Positions 60,178-64,000 of a stretch of DNA of 64,000 bases are shown here, one piece after another (within the stretch, counting starts at the first letter, position 1; each line of letters opens with the position of its first letter). The stretch is from NCBI GenBank assembly GCA_024349245.1, contig JALDNG010000021.1, positions 556,001 to 620,000 of the forward strand, in the 5' to 3' direction. This stretch comes from Neodontobutis hainanensis (taxonomy: Eukaryota > Chordata > Actinopteri > Gobiiformes > Odontobutidae). Under the pieces are notes generated by a model that searched no databases, was not told the origin of the DNA, and saw only the letters and a program-made list of their open reading frames with translations. Both the position numbers and the translations under genes were made by a program.

Positions 60178-60240
60178 ATCAAAGTACTCATCAAAGTACT
60201 CATCAAAGTACTCATCAAAGTACTCATCAAAGTACTCATC
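60178..60240 (+). repeat. 12-bp tandem repeat 'catcaaagtact', five copies
   Basis: Perfect copies in celsr3 intron 1, ending in 'catctg'. Confidence 0.92.
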
Positions 60241-63200
60241 TGTATTTCACACTTTAAAGTCAATAATGCACAGCGGAAAAGACAGATTTATTCTATTTAT
60301 TTATTTATTTTACAAGAAAATGAAATAATGTCAAATGTTACAAAAGACAAAATCAGATTGTTATTGTAATTTTATCCTGTTTTTTGCTTTAAATATTTAG
60401 ACTGAGGCTGGAAAGAGCCCTGCACTTTTCGAGGGATTTGTGAGAAGCCAAAGGAGATATTATTTATTTATACAGTTCATATTCAGAGTGGAGCACAGAG
60501 GAGTTTCTGATTGGTTTAAGACGACACACTGGGAGTAAAAACAGTAATATTCATACAAAACAAAACGTGTGTAATGACTGGACATTAAGCAGTGAGGATT
60601 ATGGAACAATTTGCCAAAAGTTGGTAATAAAGTGTTGTTAAATAAGCTTTTCTGCAGATAGTTCAGAATATTTGGGAAAGAAAACTGCCCCACACAAAGA
60701 TATTTTTGGAACCTGTGCTGTTTGGTCCGGACTTTAAGACTCTCCTGTTTCTGAAACAGTTGTTCTTTGGTCTGGGTCTAGACCAAACTAAACCAAGGCC
60801 CCGTTCGTTTGTGAAAGAGACTTTAACGTTCAGGAAATGTCAATGTGAGTCAAGTGCAGTCTAGTAAGGCACAGAGCTTCTGGTGGAAGTAGACTGTTAT
60901 TTCAAAATAAAACACCTTGAAAGATTGCAATCATATGAAAAATGGATAAATCTATATTTTTCTTTGTGGTCCGAATAAAAAATCCACGAACCAGGTCATA
61001 CTAACTTAGACTTGTCTTTAAAGAAGTCTGTGTAACTTTGAGACAGTTCTTTGACATGAGAACAGTCCTGTGTCCCTCAGCCGCACAGAAACCTCCAGAA
61101 TAAGACGGGTCTGCGTTCTCTACAGACTAAAGGTTATGCAGCGGTGCTTTAAGTAAAACTGAGGGTTATTGTTTTAAGGAAATAATGTACTTTGACATAC
61201 CTTTTATTTCCTTAAAAAGCATGTGACCTTCTTGTATTTCACGGACAATAACTGTCAAACACAAACTCTCAGCACGCTCCAGTTCTTCTTTAAATCAGTT
61301 TCGGTTCAGCTCTGGTGCGGTCGGTGCAGAATCTGTGGAGCCATTGTGTTCAGAGGATGTCTAATGGGTTTTAATGGGCTCTGCTTCTTCTATAGAGCCT
61401 GTACTGTACATGTAGGTCAGCGCCGTCTTAAGAAAACTGCACTCACAGCCTTTTGTTCGGTTTCACAGTGGTGTTCTTTCGTCTTTAAGTGTTTCTGAGA
61501 TTTAAGTGGAAGCTTTCGTCTCGACACGACAAACACAGAGCCATTTTAAATTTGCTTTTTGTCGATCTGTTGTAACTTTAGTGTCTAAGTTCAGTTGTAT
61601 GTAAAGGCAAAGTATTGTTCTTTTTAGTTTTAAGCCTTGAATGTGACTTTGTTGATTCTTCGTTTTGTTTTTGGGACCAGTCGGTTCACTTTTCATTTGG
61701 GATTTTATTTTTTAAATAAGTACTGTGCATTTTTTTTCCTTCTATATAGAGGTCAACGTATTTTGTCAACGTATCAAGCCTGGCCAGCCATTTTCTACAA
61801 TGTTTATCTAAAACGTGGTGAGCTTTAAGTGATCGTTCTCTGATTGGATGTATCCAGTTGTTTCCAGAGGTAGTTTATTCTTTGTGTGTTGGAACTCTAA
61901 CTAGACTCCTCAGAGACCAGCCTTATTCTTTGAAAGGAGGAAGAAAAAGGATGGTGTCCCATGAAGTTTAACGATGAAGAGAAAATGGCTGCCTTATTAG
62001 AGAAAGAGACGCAACATTGAGGAGTTTATGATCACTTCTGTGGTTCTATAAATAAGGAACAGAAATGAAGTAAACAGAGTCAAAATAAAGTCGTGTAAAG
62101 TCCCAACAGCAGTTTCCACAAAAGCTTTACAGACAACACCACCGTCCTTACACTCTGAGAAATAAACTTGAGATTTAATAAAAAAAAGTTATGTCAACTT
62201 GTTCCATGTAACTGCTTTAAGTAATCGCTAAACCACTTGATTTCTTAGTATAGACTTTAGGAAGTTGAATGATTTATGTGTAATAATGTTCAATATAGAT
62301 TACTCACCTTTTTTATGTTATTTTTACTCAATTAAGCTGTGTTTGAAGTGTTAGAAACCAGCCTTAAACAAAGATGAGCGACAGTCACAGAGACAGAGAT
62401 GGACTTTATATTTTATTTTTACTGGAGACTCGGTCAGAGTTTTCTCTTGAGACTGTTACTGTTCAGTCTCTGTTTGGTCTCTAATCTAATCTTATCTAAT
62501 AAAAAATTTAAATTCTTAAGTATATGAAATCCAGTCCCAGGACGGACAGAGATGTGTCCAGGACAGTCATATATTGTACATTACAAATGAATATAGTCAA
62601 TAAAGTTTCAGCAGAAACAGACGAGTGAGTGTCAGGGGTCAGGGTGGGTCGATGGGTCGGGACAGGGTCACAGACGGGACAGATGGAGAAGGACAGAGAG
62701 GTTGTAGAAGTGTTGTTAGTTTGTTACTGGCTCCATTAATGACACACAACACTGCTGCTCCTGTCTGCTCCTCCAAACCTACCATCACTAAGGAGCTTTG
62801 ACTAAATACTGACTAACCCTGACGTTCTTAAACCCGGCTCTGTCTTGTTGTGTCGACAGTGATAACATTAATGTCTCGTAGCTAATGCCGTCATTATTTA
62901 TTGATGAAGCTAAACATAGACAGTGTTCTTTTCTCAGCACTGAGTCTCTTCGCCCTCGTCTTCGTCCCTCGAGGCGGATTCAGACTCAACACTTTCTCAT
63001 TTTCTGCTTGTGACAAACACAAACAAACCATTAAGATGTTATTTCTGTACGACTCAGAGAATACATTTACATTTGCCACATTCAGATTCAGAGCTGACCT
63101 TTTGGATAATGAACTGCAGTCTCAGAAAAGTTTACAGAGAACTTTACAAAACTTGTTCTTCCAAAACAAATGGACTCTGTAAACTGCAGATGAAGTTTGA

Positions 63201-64000
63201 TCGAGCGGGTGAACAGTTGTGTCCATGAAGTGTAACAATGAAACTCTGTTGATGCAGCTGGAGGTGTTAATAATACCTCCAGCAATACACATAAAACTAA
63301 TACCAACATTATTATTGTAAAGATTTTATAATTTAGTAGAAATATGACCTCAGAGAGACGGACACACATGAAGAGAAAGATCTTTGGAAAGATCTTTGAA
63401 AGGAAAAGAAAAGAAAGTGAGGCAACAACCTGAATGTTTATTACTTTTTCAATGGATGCAGACATAAGTTATTAAACATGCAGGCTGCAGGGTTTCAGTA
63501 TGTGTGTTATAAAAGCATTTAAATGAAAGCTCCAAAAACAAACCCTATAAACATATTTCCGAACGAACATGACTTTTGACTAAAAAGCCCAAAGACTTGA
63601 GAAACTTGTTCAACTATGTGTTGTGCAATATTTCCCGTCCCTATTTTCTCTTCTTAAATACAGTTTATAATTAAACTTGCATTGAGCTAAAGGTTTCCTC
63701 TAATGCATTATTCAGCTGAAGACTAATTCAAAATGCATAATAAAACGAAGCACCGGGAAAGAAGAGGAGGGCTTTTGAAGAAGATGTCAAAGCCGAGAGT
63801 TCAGAGGTCGAGACGTCGGGTTTGTTGTTAGCCATAAAAAATATATATCAGGACATTTTCAAACTTCTGCTCCCAGGTTGTGTTTCCTGAAAGGAGCACA
63901 ATAAGAGTGAGTGCCTTTCTTTTTGTAAGTTTCAGAAAAACTGTATTGAACTGAAATGAGAAACATAACGAGGCCTGTTGTAATAGAATCAGACGTGAGT

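Larger units (their letters stand above)
52595..64000 (+). other. celsr3 intron 1 (incomplete)
   Basis: The intron starts at the donor at 52595 and no exon continuing the cadherin reading frame is found to the end of the window, so it exceeds 11.4 kb. It contains a degenerate 11-bp repeat field, a 43-bp-family array, a SINE relic, a Tc1 relic and a short 12-bp repeat, listed separately. The remainder shows no recognised feature. Confidence 0.65.

Noticed and set aside
52595..64000. Further celsr3 exons in the window
   Set aside because: I looked for the continuation of the ninth cadherin repeat and for EGF or laminin-G text after acceptors and saw none.

Overview
The window looks like chromosomal DNA of a teleost fish, probably a percomorph. 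The evidence is GT-AG split genes whose products match vertebrate families, a tRNA-derived SINE with a tail typical of fish genomes, decayed Tc1-like DNA transposons, 5'-truncated LINE fragments with (GATG)n tails, and a very high load of tandem repeats. No bacterial, phage or CRISPR feature is present, and I found no new enzymatic or defence system.

Layout. 1-735: broken, edge-truncated copy of a SWIM zinc-finger family gene (minus strand). 3814-8155: two-exon Myb/SANT-like DNA-binding protein gene (minus), whose intron holds two large repeat arrays. 10143-17101: complete 13-exon dalrd3 gene (plus), rebuilt here exon by exon to 568 codons; it lies head to head with the Myb/SANT gene. 17075-19883: two long minisatellites directly downstream, the first made from the last codons and stop codon of dalrd3. 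20226-21400: Tc1-like relic with two nested retroelement insertions. 23370-23546: probable terminal coding exon of a gene I cannot name. About 24-47.6 kb: long gene-poor stretch with seven larger minisatellite arrays, transposon fragments and a GC-rich island. 47.6-52.6 kb: promoter-proximal region and giant first coding exon of celsr3, an atypical cadherin of the planar cell polarity family. 52.6-64 kb: celsr3 intron 1, which runs off the window.

How it fits together. In human, DALRD3 and CELSR3 both lie in 3p21.31, so finding both on the same strand about 31 kb apart supports both identifications and suggests a conserved syntenic block. The products act in different places: DALRD3 in tRNA-Arg methylation, Celsr3 as a cell-surface adhesion receptor in axon guidance, and the Myb/SANT protein probably in the nucleus.

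The most unusual aspect is the repeat landscape. Roughly 9 kb of the 64 kb is tandem minisatellite. Three unit families (11, 21 and 43 bp) each recur at distant sites in opposite orientations. One array duplicated a stop codon about 42 times, one family reaches into coding sequence, and two arrays are open in all three frames of one strand, giving spurious long ORFs.
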